Assembly: GCF_947507565.1 (NCBI RefSeq)
Contig: NC_089179.1
Coordinates: 2,125,747 to 2,189,746, forward strand
Length of the DNA stretch: 64,000 bases
From: Oscarella lobularis
Lineage: Eukaryota > Porifera > Homoscleromorpha > Homosclerophorida > Oscarellidae
Direction: 5' to 3'
The notes under the pieces were generated by a model. It worked only from the letters and a program-made list of their open reading frames with translations. It had not been told where the DNA came from and made no database searches. The position numbers and the translations under genes were made by a program. Positions within the stretch are counted from its first letter, which is position 1. Each line of letters opens with the position of its first letter. Positions 19,490 to 31,812 of this stretch are shown piece by piece.

Positions 19490-21780
19490 ACTTCTTGGCT
19501 GTAAAACCCGGATGGCCTGAAGTGGAAGGATCGGTCACTATTTGCTCACGTGAATGCAACCCCTCTATTGAGGACAGACTGCAATACCTGGGTTTTAGAG
19601 AACGATTGACGTCAGTTCGCAGAGAAGCAGCTGTCTCTTCGCCACGACTTCGCCACGATCACCAGACGCAGTCACGTAACTCACTTGCGTCGCTCTAAAA
19701 AATCAATAAATAATTATAGAGTAATATTTAATTGTTGACCTTGCTGGAAGAACCATGTCTTCTGTCAACGTCGTCTCGTCTTCCACTTCCGGGACTCGTC
19801 TGTCTATCCGTCGCACGTTTCTAAAAAAACAATACATAATCAATACATAATTTTTTCATCTAATCCTATTACATTTTTCAAAATGATATCAATGTATCCT
19901 GCTGCGGTCCGATGACTGAACCGGGCAGGCATAATCTGCACCGAACGTCGCCATAGAAACGATAAACAGGAGAGAGGCGCTTTCGGAGAAGGCAGGGAGT
20001 AACCCTAACTACTGCGCATGCGTGTTTGAATCTCCGTTTGATGCTACGCTAGCAGCTAATCGTCAGAGTTCGCTCTCGTCGACGTTGTGAGCGAAAAGCC
20101 TTCACCGACACTCAATCGACGAGAGAATTCGGCGATCTTTCGCCCATCGTCGCTCTCACGTGGCCGCATTGAGGTATGCAGATTTTGCTCCGTAATCGCG
20201 CGTCGACGAGGCGAAAAAGCCTCGAAGCTCGCGTGCGCGAATCGATTCCCCCGAGGATGATGGGAACGGCACACTCCCAAACGATCGTTCTCGCACACCT
20301 GCGCAAATTCGAAGCGTCCTGTCGCCATTCACTATTTTCTTTTCGAACAGAACCTCTCATCGTCTCCCAATGTCCGCAACAGCGTTCTTGTACGTCATCG
20401 AAACGGTCGTTCTCGCCGAACAGCGACAAAACCACGGTGAGTACGAACATTCGCGTAGTGGGCTCCAAAGAATTGCGGCGTTCGTTTCGCGCGCGCGAAC
20501 GCCACGCGCGAACGCTCCTGCCTCGCGGCAAAACGACGCCCTACGCACCGTACGCGCTCGTCTTATCGATCGTAAACGATTGGTTCTTGCTACGTCTTCG
20601 ACGGCCCCTGTCTAAATCCGCTCCAATATTCGATTTACGTTTGTTTGGCACCGCCAATTCGACCGTTATTACTCGCCAACTACATTAAATTTAGCTTCGC
20701 GATAGCCTCGGACCCAGGCCTCTCCCACGAACCTTGTCACCGGGGAGAGGCCTGGTACCTCATTCAGTCACATGCTCCCAAACTTTTCACGTGATTACCT
20801 TTTATGGTCATGCAATTAGACGGGCTGATGTCTTAGGATTTAGGCTCGGCTGATTCCCATTTTTTAGTGAAGACAGTCATCATTTGTTGAAAATTCTGTT
20901 CCGACTTTTCGCGTAGGAGGCAGCAGAGCTCCTCATATATTGGCCGCCTGTTTTCACTTTTTTCAACTTTGCAGAGATTCCTCTTAAAAGTTCTATAGAG
21001 AATTTTTTTACCCTTCCCTAATTTTTTACGTAGCTGGCCTAATTGTAAATGGTGAAAGTAGCCATGGATATAGCAACTCTCTGTCTGCCCTATTGTAAAT
21101 AGAGGCTACAAAACTGCACTTACCGGCCGACGTGCCAAGGGCATAGGATGTGTCTAGCTTCGTTCCCAAGAGCAGCACGCACAGCAACTGGAATGGCGAG
21201 ATCTAAAAGCGGTCATATATAATCTATAAAAGCATGTAAACGCTAACCGTCATCTGACATTACTTCGTTCACTTTGGTGGAAGGACTAGCACCAACAACA
21301 CATTTCAAAAAAAGCTTGATAACACTGCTGCTTTCGTTGCTGCTAATGCACCATCCCGCAGTACATCCTTAGGAAGACAAACACTTAAGATTCGCTATTC
21401 TGCTTTCCGGTTACGCGCTGTAACTTACCGTTTCCAACGTCGTCTACCACCATGACAGTAATGAGTTTGTACCCATACTGATTTGTACCGTGGGTTAGCT
21501 GTGATCGACGCTAAAAATAGGATCCGCAACTATAAACCCACTTATGTCTGATAAAAAGCTTGCAGAGAAAGAAATGTGCGTCGTGGCATTGATTTAATTG
21601 CACGACAACAACGCCCGTATAAAATCTGCGCTGGCCTACACTGTACGACAAAAAAACACGAAACGTTTTTCTGCATCAAGTAAGTGCTTTTTTGACTAAA
21701 ATAAGCGTAAGAAAAAAAGAACTTCATACACAGGGGGGAGGATTTTTCTCTTCTTTTTCCCCAGCGACTTCAAATGCGTC
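19490..21780. other. Gene-poor stretch
   Basis: 20176-20688 is open on the plus strand with opposing open frames on the minus strand and a good donor (ACCACG|GTGAGT) near 20436, but no family is recognised. CG-rich composition explains the long frames. The rest shows no coding pattern. Confidence 0.4.
20713..20755. repeat. Short hairpin
   Basis: CCAGGCCTCTCC and GGAGAGGCCTGG form a stem around a loop of about 19 bases. Confidence 0.75.
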
Positions 21781-21792
21781 TAGAGCGCCTCA

Positions 21793-21912
21793 CTGCTAAT
21801 GAAGGTAGAACCTTCACTCGTTGTGAAGGTATAATCTTTATCGTTGTGAAGGTAGAACCTTCACTCGATTTGAAGGTAGAACGTTCACTCCTTATGATGG
21901 TAGATGTCCGGG
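21793..21912. repeat. About five copies of a 24-bp palindromic unit
   Basis: The unit is close to GAAGGTAGAACCTTCACTCG. Each carries GAAGGT...ACCTTC and an AGAACCTTC core resembling a heat-shock-element pair (GAAnnTTC). Confidence 0.75.
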
Positions 21913-21974
21913 AAGGTCTCGCGAATTCAAACGAAGGAAGACAACGAACTGTTTGTTTCATGCGGATGAAATAA

Positions 21975-22637
21975 TGTACGATAGACTTGTGATTGCGTCA
22001 ATGCACGCTCATGTGATCACATAACGGGAAAAAGCTCCTGTCTTCCTGGCTGGAAGGGTAAACGTTGGGCCTCACTTTTTCTAACAGTAATTATCAGTTT
22101 ATCAGCTACGTTTTTATGTCATAAGTCGCTTTATAATAACCGCTTCGGTTTGCAAACTTGGTTTTAGACTGTTTTCCTAATCTCTTCGTACTGACCCATC
22201 ACATAGGCAGAAACCTTTACGAAAAGCCATACACACTTTTTCTTCTAAATCGAGTCAGAGGACACCCACCTCGCTGCCAACGACAATTTGATCCGAAGGC
22301 ACGCGAATTTTTGGTCCCGTCAAGATTGCGGCACTGTTAACAGCGTTTGATTTCTAAGTCAAGTTCTAAATTTGTACGTTTACGAAATATTACTGACGGC
22401 GTTTGATTACTAAGATAGCGGCACTGTTGAAGGGTAACGAATCCTCGAGAAGGGGAAAAAAAAAGAGCGAAAGAGATCTTAGAATTACGAGAAGGCGTGC
22501 GTCAAGGTGAGCATGGTGCATGCACTAAAGTTCTGAGGTATACAATACACCGTCGATTGAATTCAAATAAGCGGGCTGCATCAACTTAACACTGAAGAAT
22601 CGATTTCGTCGTATTCACTATTGCTTCGGAAGCTTCT
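21975..22637. other. Spacer with no feature seen
   Basis: No coding pattern, repeat or RNA gene recognised. Confidence 0.45.
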
Positions 22638-22737
22638 TCATTTGTTCACGTCCAGTCACCAAGGAGTTGTCAAAATGAAGTCACTAGCCAGATGTCACAT
22701 CTGGTGGCCTCAAATCGACAAAGAAGAAAACCAAAGC
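22638..22737 (+). mobile_element. Fragment of a gypsy integrase (zinc-binding region)
   Basis: SHQGVVKMKSLARCHIWWPQ matches the H--G--KMK-LAR-Y-WWP block just before the integrase core of mag/K02A2-like elements; compare 42.28 kb and 38.17 kb. Only about 30 codons remain. Confidence 0.65.
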
Positions 22738-22816
22738 CCCTATAACACGTAAAACTCTAGTGCATGGTCGAAACGATCTCGTTGGACGTAAAGTTGTCTG
22801 TAATCTTTGCTTCTTG

Positions 22817-22916
22817 GGGTTCCATCTGCCTATACTTGAGATCTTAGCTCCTAATCTTTGTTTTTAACGGATCCATCTAGATTAGGAGCTAAGGTCTCTA
22901 ATATAGGCAGATGGAT
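22817..22916. repeat. Inverted repeat, arms about 41 bp
   Basis: GGTTCCATCTGCCTATA...TTAGCTCCTAATCT is matched in reverse complement by AGATTAGGAGCTAA...TATAGGCAGATGGATCC, leaving an 18-bp loop. It may be a small MITE. Confidence 0.8.
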
Positions 22917-23719
22917 CCCTTACCACGCTATTATTCACTAGACGCGTTCCGTCCGCCTGAACTGCAAGCGTCGCTTGCGCGCAACGACGTACAGACATGT
23001 GTTTGTCCAGATATTCAGTGTCGTGACGATGAGGGATTGGCCTCAGTAAGGGAGAGAGACTGATAGAGTGAGGGGAAACGACGGGGGTTTCTAGGAAAAG
23101 GCTGCGCGGAATGAATTCCTGTGCGGCGGTTTCCATCTTGCCACCTTCGTACGCGCCGGCACCTATGCCTCGCGCCACCGAACAATTAACGATGGCCAGT
23201 GGCCATTCAATCGACGTCATCGGCTCAGCGGATTTTCCTCTCCGCATCGGTACTTGGTCGACGCAACAGCGTTTCCGCGTAGCCCCGAACTCTACAAACC
23301 CCATCTTGGGTGTTGACTGCATCGTCCCCAACAACATCGATATCATCACCTCTAAACGTCAGTTACGACTCCCAAACGGCGTCTCGTACCCTCTTATTGC
23401 CCCGCACTGCCCCACACGGTCGCTTCTTCGCGCAGAGCCTACGTTACCGCTGTCCGTGGTGCTTGCTGAGTCCGTCGTCTTTCCGCCGGGAAAATCGGAG
23501 ATGATTGTTGCCGGCATTATTCAATGCGCGGATTCCGCGGAGAGATACAATTCTTCTACATCCCTCCTATTGTTTGAGCCGTTGCCGTCTCTGACAGAAA
23601 AACACGAGTTGGTTGTCTCCGCATCTCTGGCGAACAACAATAACGGTGGGATTCCGGTGCGTATTCTCAACGTCGGAGGAGCACGCAAACTGTACAAGGG
23701 GAAACGTCTTGCCAATATC

Positions 23720-25069
23720 GCCAACCGTTTCATCTCCGCGAAGAGGCGCAGCGTCAGGTGGAAGAAATGCTTGATGCCGGCGTCATCGCCCCTAGCAACA
23801 GCCCGTGGTCGTCACCCATGATTCTCGTACCAAAAAAGAATGGGAAGTTACGTTTTTGTGTCGATTTTCGCCGCCTGAACGATTACACCACCAAAGACGC
23901 TTACCCGATTCCGCGCATTGACGACGACCCTTGACAATCTTGGCGAATCTCAATATTTCTCTACTCTCGATCTCGCATCGGGGTACTGGCAGGTTGGGAT
24001 GGCTCCGGGGGATCGTGTCAAGACAGCCTTTTCGTGCAACGGAGGTCACTATGAGTTTCAAGTTATGCCGTTTGGCCTGACCAACGCGCCCGCAACATTT
24101 CAGCGATTAATGGACCTTGTGCTACGGGGGCTCCCACTCGACTCTTGCCTGGTGTATTTGGACGACGTCCTTGTACACTCGCGCACATTCGAGGAACATA
24201 TTCGCAACCTCGAAGCGGTGTTTTCTCGTTTGCGGTCTGCTGGCCTGAAATTGCGGACCGAAAAATGTCAGTTTCTTCGCTCGGAAGTGCCTTACCTCTG
24301 TCACATTATCAGCGCCGCGGGAATCGCTACTGACCCGTCGAAAGTTGAGAAAGTCCGACATTGGCCTCAACTGCATAACAAAACGGAAGTTCGATCCTTT
24401 ATTAACTTTGCTGGTTACTACCGTCGCTTTGTTCAGGACTTTTCAACAATCGCTGCTCTCCTCCATGATTTAACTACACAAAAGGTGCCTTTTCAATGGT
24501 CGCCCGCAGCGGAGACGGCATTTGCGAAATTGAAAAACAAACTGACGTCCGCTCCCGTTCTTGCTTTCCCTCGTTTTTCTCAACCTTTTCGCCTCAAGAC
24601 CGACGCCAGCGACGCCGGCCTGGGGGCTGTTTTGTTGCAGCTCATCGACGGACAGGAGCATCCAATCGCGTATGCTAGTAAGAAGTTAAACGACGTCGAA
24701 AAGCGATACAGCGCTACCGACAAGGAGTTGTACGCTATTAAATGGGGGATGGCGCATTTCCATCCTTATTTGCTCGGATCGCCATTTGTCGTTATAACAG
24801 ACCATCGCCCCTTGGTTCACCTCAAAAATATGAAACAGACGTCAGGAAAAATAAGCCGCTGGCTTCACGCCATCTCTCAGTACACCTTCACCGTGGAATA
24901 TAAACCGGGTCGACTTCACGAGGACGCCGACGCACTCTTCAGAATGTGCGGCGCAACGACAATTTCGGCGGGCGTCACAGAAGCGGAAATGCGTGCGTTA
25001 CAGACTTCCGACGAGGCAATCAAAGCGGTTATCTCTCGGCTTCGCGAAAACAACGGATGTCCACCCTGA
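23720..25069 (+). pseudogene. Gypsy reverse transcriptase and RNase H
   Basis: RT begins near 23720 (EEMLDAGVIAPSNSPWSSPM, then VPKKNGKLRFCVDFRRLN). The frame shifts at about 23930 and continues FSTLDLASGYWQV, MPFGLTNAPATFQRLMD and the active-site box CLVYLDDVLVHS. RNase H follows, with FRLKTDASDAGLGAVL, YSATDKELYAIKWGM and VVITDHRPLVHL. The frame ends TAA/TGA at 25069 inside the linker before integrase. Apart from the frameshift all catalytic residues are present. Confidence 0.85.
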
Positions 25070-26711
25070 AGGGCGAGGGCGCGAGGGCGCATATCGCCGT
25101 TATTGTCAGCTCTGGGATCAACTGCAGTTGGGTAACGACAACATTCTTCGGCGACGACGAAGACTTGGCGCCCGTCTTGACGAAATCACGGTTTTGGTTG
25201 TTCCGCCGACTCTTGTCCCTACCATTCTCCGTCAAGTGCATGACGATCCACTCAGCGGACATCTCGGCGTTAACAAGACGGTGGATGTCCTTCTTGAGCG
25301 CTACTACTGGCCGGGTTTTTCCGCAGATGTCAAACGCTACATTCGCGAATGCCCGGCGTGTCAGCGGACTTTCGTATTGACACCCCGACCAAAAGCTCCC
25401 CTTCGCTCGATTCCAGTTGGTAGTCCGTTCGACATGCTGGCCATCGACTTTCTGGAACTCCCGCGCACGACTCGTGGAAATCGCTACGTCCTCGTTTGTT
25501 CCGATTATTTTACTCGCTGGCCAGAGGCGTTTGCTACAACCGACCAGACCAGCGAAACTGTCGCAAAAGTCCTTTTCGACGGAGTTATATCACTCCACGG
25601 GGTTCCACTGACGATCCACTCCGATCAGGGTTCCAGCTTTGAAAGTCGGGTGATACAACGCCTATGCCAACTGATGGGCGTTCAGAAAACCAGAACCACT
25701 CCCTATCACCCGCAAGGGGACAGACTGGTCGAAAGATTGAACCGCTCACTGATGGGTATACTGCGTCGTTACTGCGCAGATCGACCCCTCGAGTGGGACT
25801 TGTGGTTACCGGCGGCGCTTCACGCTTATCGCGTCACCAAGCAAACATCTACTGGCGTGTCGCCGTTTGAGTTGCTCTACGGACGGAAGCCTCGTCTGCC
25901 AACGGACATTGCGTGCGGAAGCGCTCCTCCCGTACCAACAGACACAACGGAATACTTGAATCAGCTACATCAGCAAATGAACAGTGCTCGCGAGATAGTG
26001 GACGCGAACCTGGCAGCGGCCCAAGAGCGTCAGCGTCACGACGCACCCGTACACGTCCATCAGTACCAACATGGTGATTGGGTTTATTTACATGATCCCG
26101 GACGACGGAGAGGGAAGGCACACAAATTATTGTCCGTCTGGGACGGTCCGTTCCAAATCCTCAAAAAACAAGGCGACAACGACGTCTACAAAATCAAGCA
26201 CACGACAAAGAGTCGACGACGTCGTTGGGTACATCATGATCGCCTGCGACCGTGCTACCGTCGTACCAACGAGTCAACACAAACGAATGGCAAGTCAGTA
26301 CATCTTCCGCCCGAGTCGGGCACACCGTCGGAACAGGAAACGAGCACTTCCGATTCGTCGCCTCCCGAGAACGCGAATGTTGAAGAAGAATGCACCGTTC
26401 TGTTAGAACCCGCACCACCAATAAGCAGCACACAGATGGTAATTCCAACGCCAGCACGTCAGAGGAGAAATTCAACCCAGCTTGGAAGAGCGCCGTCCCA
26501 CGGTCCCGTCGAAGTTGTGTCACCAGCCCGAACTGCGGACACGCCACAGCAACCAGAGCCGCCAGTGTTAGACTCACCGGACCCACAACATCAACCGCCA
26601 AACCAATCGGCGGACGAATTGACGTACCGTCGACCACATCGGGTCTCTAGACCACCCCGGCACTTGGAAGACTTCGTTTTAGACTTTTCGGACAGCGACG
26701 ACCAGTCATAG
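24993..26711 (+). pseudogene. Gypsy integrase with C-terminal extension
   Basis: The zinc-binding HHCC region (HLGVNKTVDVLLERYYWPGF, CPACQ) is followed by the DDE core: D in DMLAIDFLELP, D in TIHSDQGSSFES, E in GDRLVERLNRSLMG. A GPY/F-like module comes next (WVYLHDPGRRRGKAHKL, WDGPFQI, VHHDRLRPC), then a Pro/Ser/Thr-rich tail. It overlaps the RT/RNase H frame by 77 bases in another frame, so it would be reached by a frameshift or the overlap is a decay product. Stop at 26711. Confidence 0.85.
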
Positions 26712-26861
26712 TCATAGGCGTTGTAGTAGTGAAGTAATGCTTTATACGGGGAGTTGGGGGAAGGCCTAGATTAGGGAGGGTGATTGAGAAATAGAACAGT
26801 CTTGCTTCTCGTGTGTTTCTGGTGGCATCGTCGTTGTCGTCTGGTTTTATTACACATCGCC

Positions 26862-27427
26862 GGAAGATCTGTGCACAACCAACGCATTGAGAGGTTCTGG
26901 CGTGATGTCACCGTTGCCACAGCCGGAACTTACCGAGAAATTTTTTGACACATGGAGAATGAAAATTTGCTCGACCCGGACAACGTCACGGATCTCTTTT
27001 GCTTGCACTACGTCTTCCGTCCACTAATTCAACAGAGCCTTGACCGGTTAAGAGAGGCTTGGAGCCGTCACCGCTCTCGACAGAAGGAGGGAGGACCCCT
27101 CTACAGGTAACACCTCCAGTGCCGCCAAGTCTAATAAGAGTCGCTTTTGGCTAACTTTTGTAGCTGTTTGCTCGTGGCTTGCTCGCCGCAGCCTGGTCAA
27201 GCCAGGACTCTGAAGAGGTGATCCCGGATATGTATGGAATCGATTGGTCTGGTCCTATTTCAGAAGACCTCGGTGAAGGAGTTCCTGTCGAAGATCTTCC
27301 TCCTGTACTACCCGAGGCCGATTTTGAATCACTACGTCGTGAATTTGATCCACTGGAAGACGATGGCAACTACGGAATAACAATGTATGGGAGAGTATCG
27401 AATTTTGTAGCTACTCACATGTTCTAA
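26862..27427 (+). pseudogene. Integrase-core family gene, C-terminal exons
   Basis: GRSVHNQRIERFWRDVTV carries the last catalytic glutamate of an rve-like core. Then HMENENLLDPDNVTDLFCLH, YVFRPLIQQSLDRLREAW and a GT donor at 27107. A 57-nt intron ends TTTTGTAG at 27163, and exon 2 (LFARGLLAAAWSSQDSEE, YGIDWSGPI) ends at 27425-27427. One in-frame TGA follows YREIF, and the two exons are two bases out of phase. It converges on the HECT gene with 260 bp between stops. Confidence 0.7.
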
Positions 27428-27686
27428 TGGAAAATAATGTCCGCGCTATTACTCATTATCACATTTTGCACCCATCCAATTCAATCAAATCTGACATAAC
27501 ACATTTCAATAAGACACCGTCAAAATTTGTCGACATCATCAAGCATGATGTCCCATGATCAAAAAGCTTCAACTTCGCATAGGAATTTTTCGAATACTGA
27601 GATTTTTCGAACACTGAGACGTGCCTCTGTCACAAATAGCAATTGATAATAATTCTTGCTGTAAATAACTAGGACATACCGTCAAA

Positions 27687-30300
27687 TTAGAACATTCCGA
27701 ATCCAATGTAGCCAGTTAAAAGAGAGTCGTCCATGCAGCGTAAAAAGTCACTGTACGTGCGATGACAGACGGGCAACGTCAGCTCTGGCAGACATGTATT
27801 TGCCGAAGGGTACGGATCGGCAGCCGTATCTCCTTCAGCAAACGACACCTCAATCTTCGACCCAGGAGAGAAACTGGAGATGGAAGAGAGCAAGAAAAGT
27901 GCAGCAGCGCCTCCCATACTTTCATCTCTTTCCCTATCGATCGGCAATAGACGTGTGTTTGGCCATGGCCAGTTTAAACACTTACCGTCAGGAAAGGTCA
28001 AAATTCTCTCTCCCTCAATAATGTACTGACAAAAGTAGGCCTCAGTTCTTCTCTCGTCGTCGGTGTGACAGGTGTTGGGTGAGAAGCAGTCCATAACCCT
28101 AAGAAAATAAGAAGCCATAAACGACTACCTGATTGGCGATCACCTTTCAGCGGTTAGAGCGTCATCTTCCTGCGGAGTGAAAAACCGCATCATCATTTCA
28201 GTATTCGTCCGGATGAGATCTATAATCTTCCCAGAGGCCAATCCCTGACAAAATTGGTCAAGCTCTCCCTGCCTTCGACACAACAGCGTCGTAAATTAGG
28301 GCCTGGACGACATGCTCTTTCTTCGTGTATTCCATCGTCTTTCGCCATCCTGCATTCTCGAGCAAATCCATGACCTCCGGCCTTCTAATCATCCTGTCCC
28401 ACTCGCTTTCAGTGCTGCAGTCGCATAGCTGTAAGATAGGTGTAACAAATGCTGATTACTTGCTAGCAGTTTGAAATTTATCAGCTGACCTCTTTGATGG
28501 TTATTTTATTGTCTCCCTCTCGTATATCTTCTATAGACATTAGACCAACTACCACTTCTTGGCCACATCCAGAAATCACTGCATAGAACGCCGGCGAGAA
28601 ATACGGAAATCCGACACCGCACTGAAGAATCGAGTGGGCCAGGATTCCCAGCCGTCTTGTATGCTCGACAGCGCAAGTTGCTTGTAAAGTGCACTGGCCA
28701 GATTCTTCCGCCATTCCCTTCAAACATTTTGGAACCAGAACCAAAAACCTCGGGAATGAGCTGCGAGAAGAACTCAGCCGCTAAACCCCCTGCATCGATC
28801 CCGTTCTCCCCTTCAAATTGAACCTTTCCAAAAGCAATCAACCCCGCAACTACTGACTGCCGTAGCTATAATAGGTGTACCTTCAGCAGCGGAAGAGTGT
28901 TAGTGAAGCGCGACTTGTACATCATGAAACCGTCCTCGAAGATCTTTGAGCGACGAACTGTGATTCGAGCAGGGTGCACCTGATCAAGAAACATCTGCTT
29001 GTGAACTGCCAATAGAGCCGGAAGGTCTCTAAATGACCGTCTTTCCTAAAGTTAATAGATTAGTAGATTTTATACTCTTTACTATTTTCTATGGTCTCAC
29101 TTCCAGGTGACTTTTGGCAGAAGTAGACGGTCCAGGAGTCAATGTCCTAGACGTTGGCATCCCCGAAGTTGAAGATCCAGCAGTAAATGGTTCATCAGCC
29201 GATAGTTTCACAGTCGATGGTGTAGCAGCAGATCCAGTCTGTGCTGGCTCCACTCTGCTGCCATCCGACGCTCCCTGAGAACTGTCGTCAACACCTGGAA
29301 GTATTGCATAAACTCCAAGCAGTAACAATTCTTCTGAAATATCACCGTGATAAAAATGGTTCGCCTGCTCTAAACTCAAGTACATTTCTTGATCAGTCTG
29401 ATCGCTAAATAGAATACATTTAATTAGTCAAATGATTAATTACTCAATATAATTAATTAATTAATGTTAGATTATAAATTAATTAATTATGAAATATTAA
29501 TTCCTTAATTAACTAAGTGCGTGCACAATATTAATTAATAAATTAGTTAATTAGTTGCCAACGTTTACCGTACCCAGTGCAGGTAAACAAGTGTCTCCTC
29601 ATTTCGAACTGTGGCAGTCGCTGAGAGCACCTCAAGCAGTTCGTCGTCGGAACATTGTCGGACGACTCCTAGAAAGCGATGTAGAAAAGAAATGATACAA
29701 TGCGTTAAATTTTGAAAGAACGTTACCACCGAAGATATCGAATTGAGCGGCACGTCACGCTGGATTGGTCGGACGTACACCTTGGTATTGTACCGGTTAT
29801 GGACGCACAAATAGTGGCCATCCATATCTGCTGGGTAGGGAATGAGCTCCCTCGATCCTGCAGACCCTCTTAAAAGCTCAATTCCACCGCACGACTCGAG
29901 AGGCGGAAAGGCGCTCAGGACTGCGCGGTTGATGTCAGCGAAGTAGCACTGAACTTGATTTCTAGCAACTTCAACCCCAGCCCTCGCGCTTGGGGAGACG
30001 ACATAACGTCTGCCAAAGGAACGCGGTTGGTCGTCGTGTCAGCGAGGCAGCAGAAAAACCGAGAGCAAAAATCTCGTTCTTTGCGAACGGTCTGTCTCGG
30101 CCGTGCAGACGCTCTCGAACTCCCGCGTTGAAGGCTTCCTCCTCTCCGAGTGGCAGCAGGAGACGATGTTCGAGACGGACGAAAGGCATTCATCACTTCC
30201 TCCCTAACGTTTCCAGTGACAGTAGACACACCTGCGCAGTACAATCTCTAGAATGCCTTAAAGTCAGAGAGAAAGTTCGTACGTGAAGTTCTCGATGAGG
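27687..30300 (-). pseudogene. HECT-domain E3 ubiquitin ligase (G2E3-like), multi-exon
   Basis: Exons on the minus strand, right to left: about 29.9-30.3 kb (QVQCYFADINRAVLSAFP, GGIELLRGSAGSRELIPYP), 29825-29565, 29385-29089, 29045-28881 (HPARITVRRSKIFEDGFM), 28823-28490, 28428-28144, 28098-27986 and 27873-27687. The HECT domain shows VQFEGENGIDAGGLAAEFF, HSILQCGVGFPYFSPAFYA, LDQFCQGLASGKII and the catalytic-Cys block SANTCLPELTLPVCH, ending GYIGFGMF. Introns are about 45-112 nt. Single-base insertions near 28655 and 28282 break the frame. G2E3-like HECT genes are strongly multicopy in invertebrates. Its partner is the convergent integrase-core gene. Confidence 0.75.
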
Positions 30301-30632
30301 TAGGCTGAGGAAACTGCCCTCGTTCTCCCTGCCCCTCATCCTCGCCTCTTTCGTCCAAGGATGACATCGACGACCCAGGAGATTCTAACGTGTCGGAGAC
30401 TGTTACGAAAAGCACAGCGCATAATAAGTCTTACGAGCAGCAAATGCGCGAGACAACCGCCTAGCCGTTTCCTCAAGAGTCCCCAAAAAGGCCGCCACGC
30501 TTGAATTCGCTTGTTCGCTCATATCGACGCTGTTCTGCCGGAAGAAGAGCTTTCGAAAATCCTCCGAACGACAGAAAACGATCTCTTACTTTGCCGCACG
30601 TGGGTCCCTCGTGTAATGCGTAGCGCACGCTT

Positions 30633-30808
30633 AATTTTTGCACGCGTACCCTATTTTTGCACTCGTACACCATTTCTGCACGCGTACACCATTTTTTGCA
30701 CGCATACCCCATTATTGCACGCATGCCCATTTTTGCACGCGTACCCCATTCTTGCACCCGTACCCCATTTTTGCACGCGTACCCCATTCTTGCACACGCA
30801 CCCATTAT
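30633..30808. repeat. Minisatellite, about 9 copies of an 18-bp unit
   Basis: The unit is close to TTTTTGCACGCGTACCCCA, with variants CACGCATACC and CACTCGTACACC. It lies just upstream of the HECT gene's 5' end. 30301-30632 and 30809-30970 contain no recognised gene. Confidence 0.9.
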
Positions 30809-30976
30809 TTAATATGAACTGCAATAATGCAAGCGCTTAAATATGCAAGCAAACATGCAAGCGTCATGCATTTTCACTGCGTATGCGCAATTATTACATC
30901 ATACCTAATTATGGCATAATCCGCTCGCCATAGCGCTTATCGTACTGCAATTTTTCAGCCAAAGAAATTCTTTTTC

Positions 30977-31812
30977 CTAACTATGGGAGTCCTTGAAGGC
31001 AAAATGGAAGCTGTGTTTTTCCTCACCGAGTCCTTTGAATATCAACAGCGGTTTCACTCTTGGCTCACCGTCGGCAAAAACAGTCAACTGAACTGTACAT
31101 TGCCGTTTGTCTAGTCCAGACTGCACCACGGACCCGAACTGATTTGTTGCCGGTGTCGTCACACGTGCTTCCATCGGAGAAGCAGAACGGTAAGGGTCTT
31201 TGATCCATATTAGCAATCCGACTTTCCGTCCACTTCTTCAGAGGACATCCCCTTTGAGCGACTCTGCCCGAATGCTTTGATGAAACTCCTGTATCAGCGA
31301 CAGCTTATCTTCTTGTTGTCTTTGGCTTGTGTTTGTTCTCCATCGTTCAGTATTCGATGCCGCTTCTTGAAGCCCGTAAACTAGTCTTCTGAAAAGGCAA
31401 ATTGAGCACTGGGAGAAAGCTCGTGAAGTATCTGTTTCGATCGTAGCATAAACCACCACCGTTTCACCTAGGATAACACAGCAAGCTGACGGCATTCCAT
31501 TGCATAGACTGGCGTTTGACTTCACCTTTAGACGTCCTTCCTCAAGCTTTTATACTCGTCGTGCAATTTCTGTTCCATTTCAGGGAACTTCGGCGTCCGA
31601 TCAAATTTAATTCGTTTGCTACCCTTTCGGCTTTGACGAATCTTATCCTTGCTTAGGATCCATTGCTTCACCGTTTTCGTGTGAACAGAAAAATGCTTGC
31701 TTGTTTGATACCGATTCCTGCCGTTGCTCTCATAGAATTCTATTGACGACTTCGAGTTTCACTTCTGTCGTGTAGCTCTTTCTGCTTCGATCCGAGACTC
31801 GCAACTCAGCCA
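30977..31812 (-). pseudogene. pogo/Tigger-like transposase, degenerate
   Basis: ATG 31812 opens MAELRVSDRSRKSYTTEVKL, the start of a DNA-binding helix-turn-helix. After several frame changes the DDE region appears: WTESRIANMDQRPLPFCFSD (first D), then SGLDKRQCTVQLTVFADGEP and VKPLLIFKG. It stops at 30977 before the later catalytic residues. Frame breaks lie near 31730, 31240 and 31130. Confidence 0.7.

Larger units (their letters stand above)
23111..26711 (+). mobile_element. Ty3/gypsy retrotransposon, gag and LTRs missing
   Basis: In order: a protease remnant (23111-23821; PILGVDCIV, no D-S/T-G start visible), RT, RNase H and integrase. No gag precedes it, and I found no direct repeat between 22.9-23.1 kb and 26.7-26.9 kb. 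GGGGAGTTGGGGGAAGG near 26750 could be an old polypurine tract. The element is therefore 5' truncated and defective, although pol itself is well kept. Confidence 0.85.

Noticed and set aside
20056-20688. Overlapping 90-170-codon frames on both strands
   Set aside because: CG-rich sequence with many arginine codons in every frame, no recognised motif, and only a single good donor site.
22900-26900. LTRs of the 23-26.7 kb gypsy element
   Set aside because: I compared the flanks by eye and found no direct repeat starting TG and ending CA; gag is also missing.
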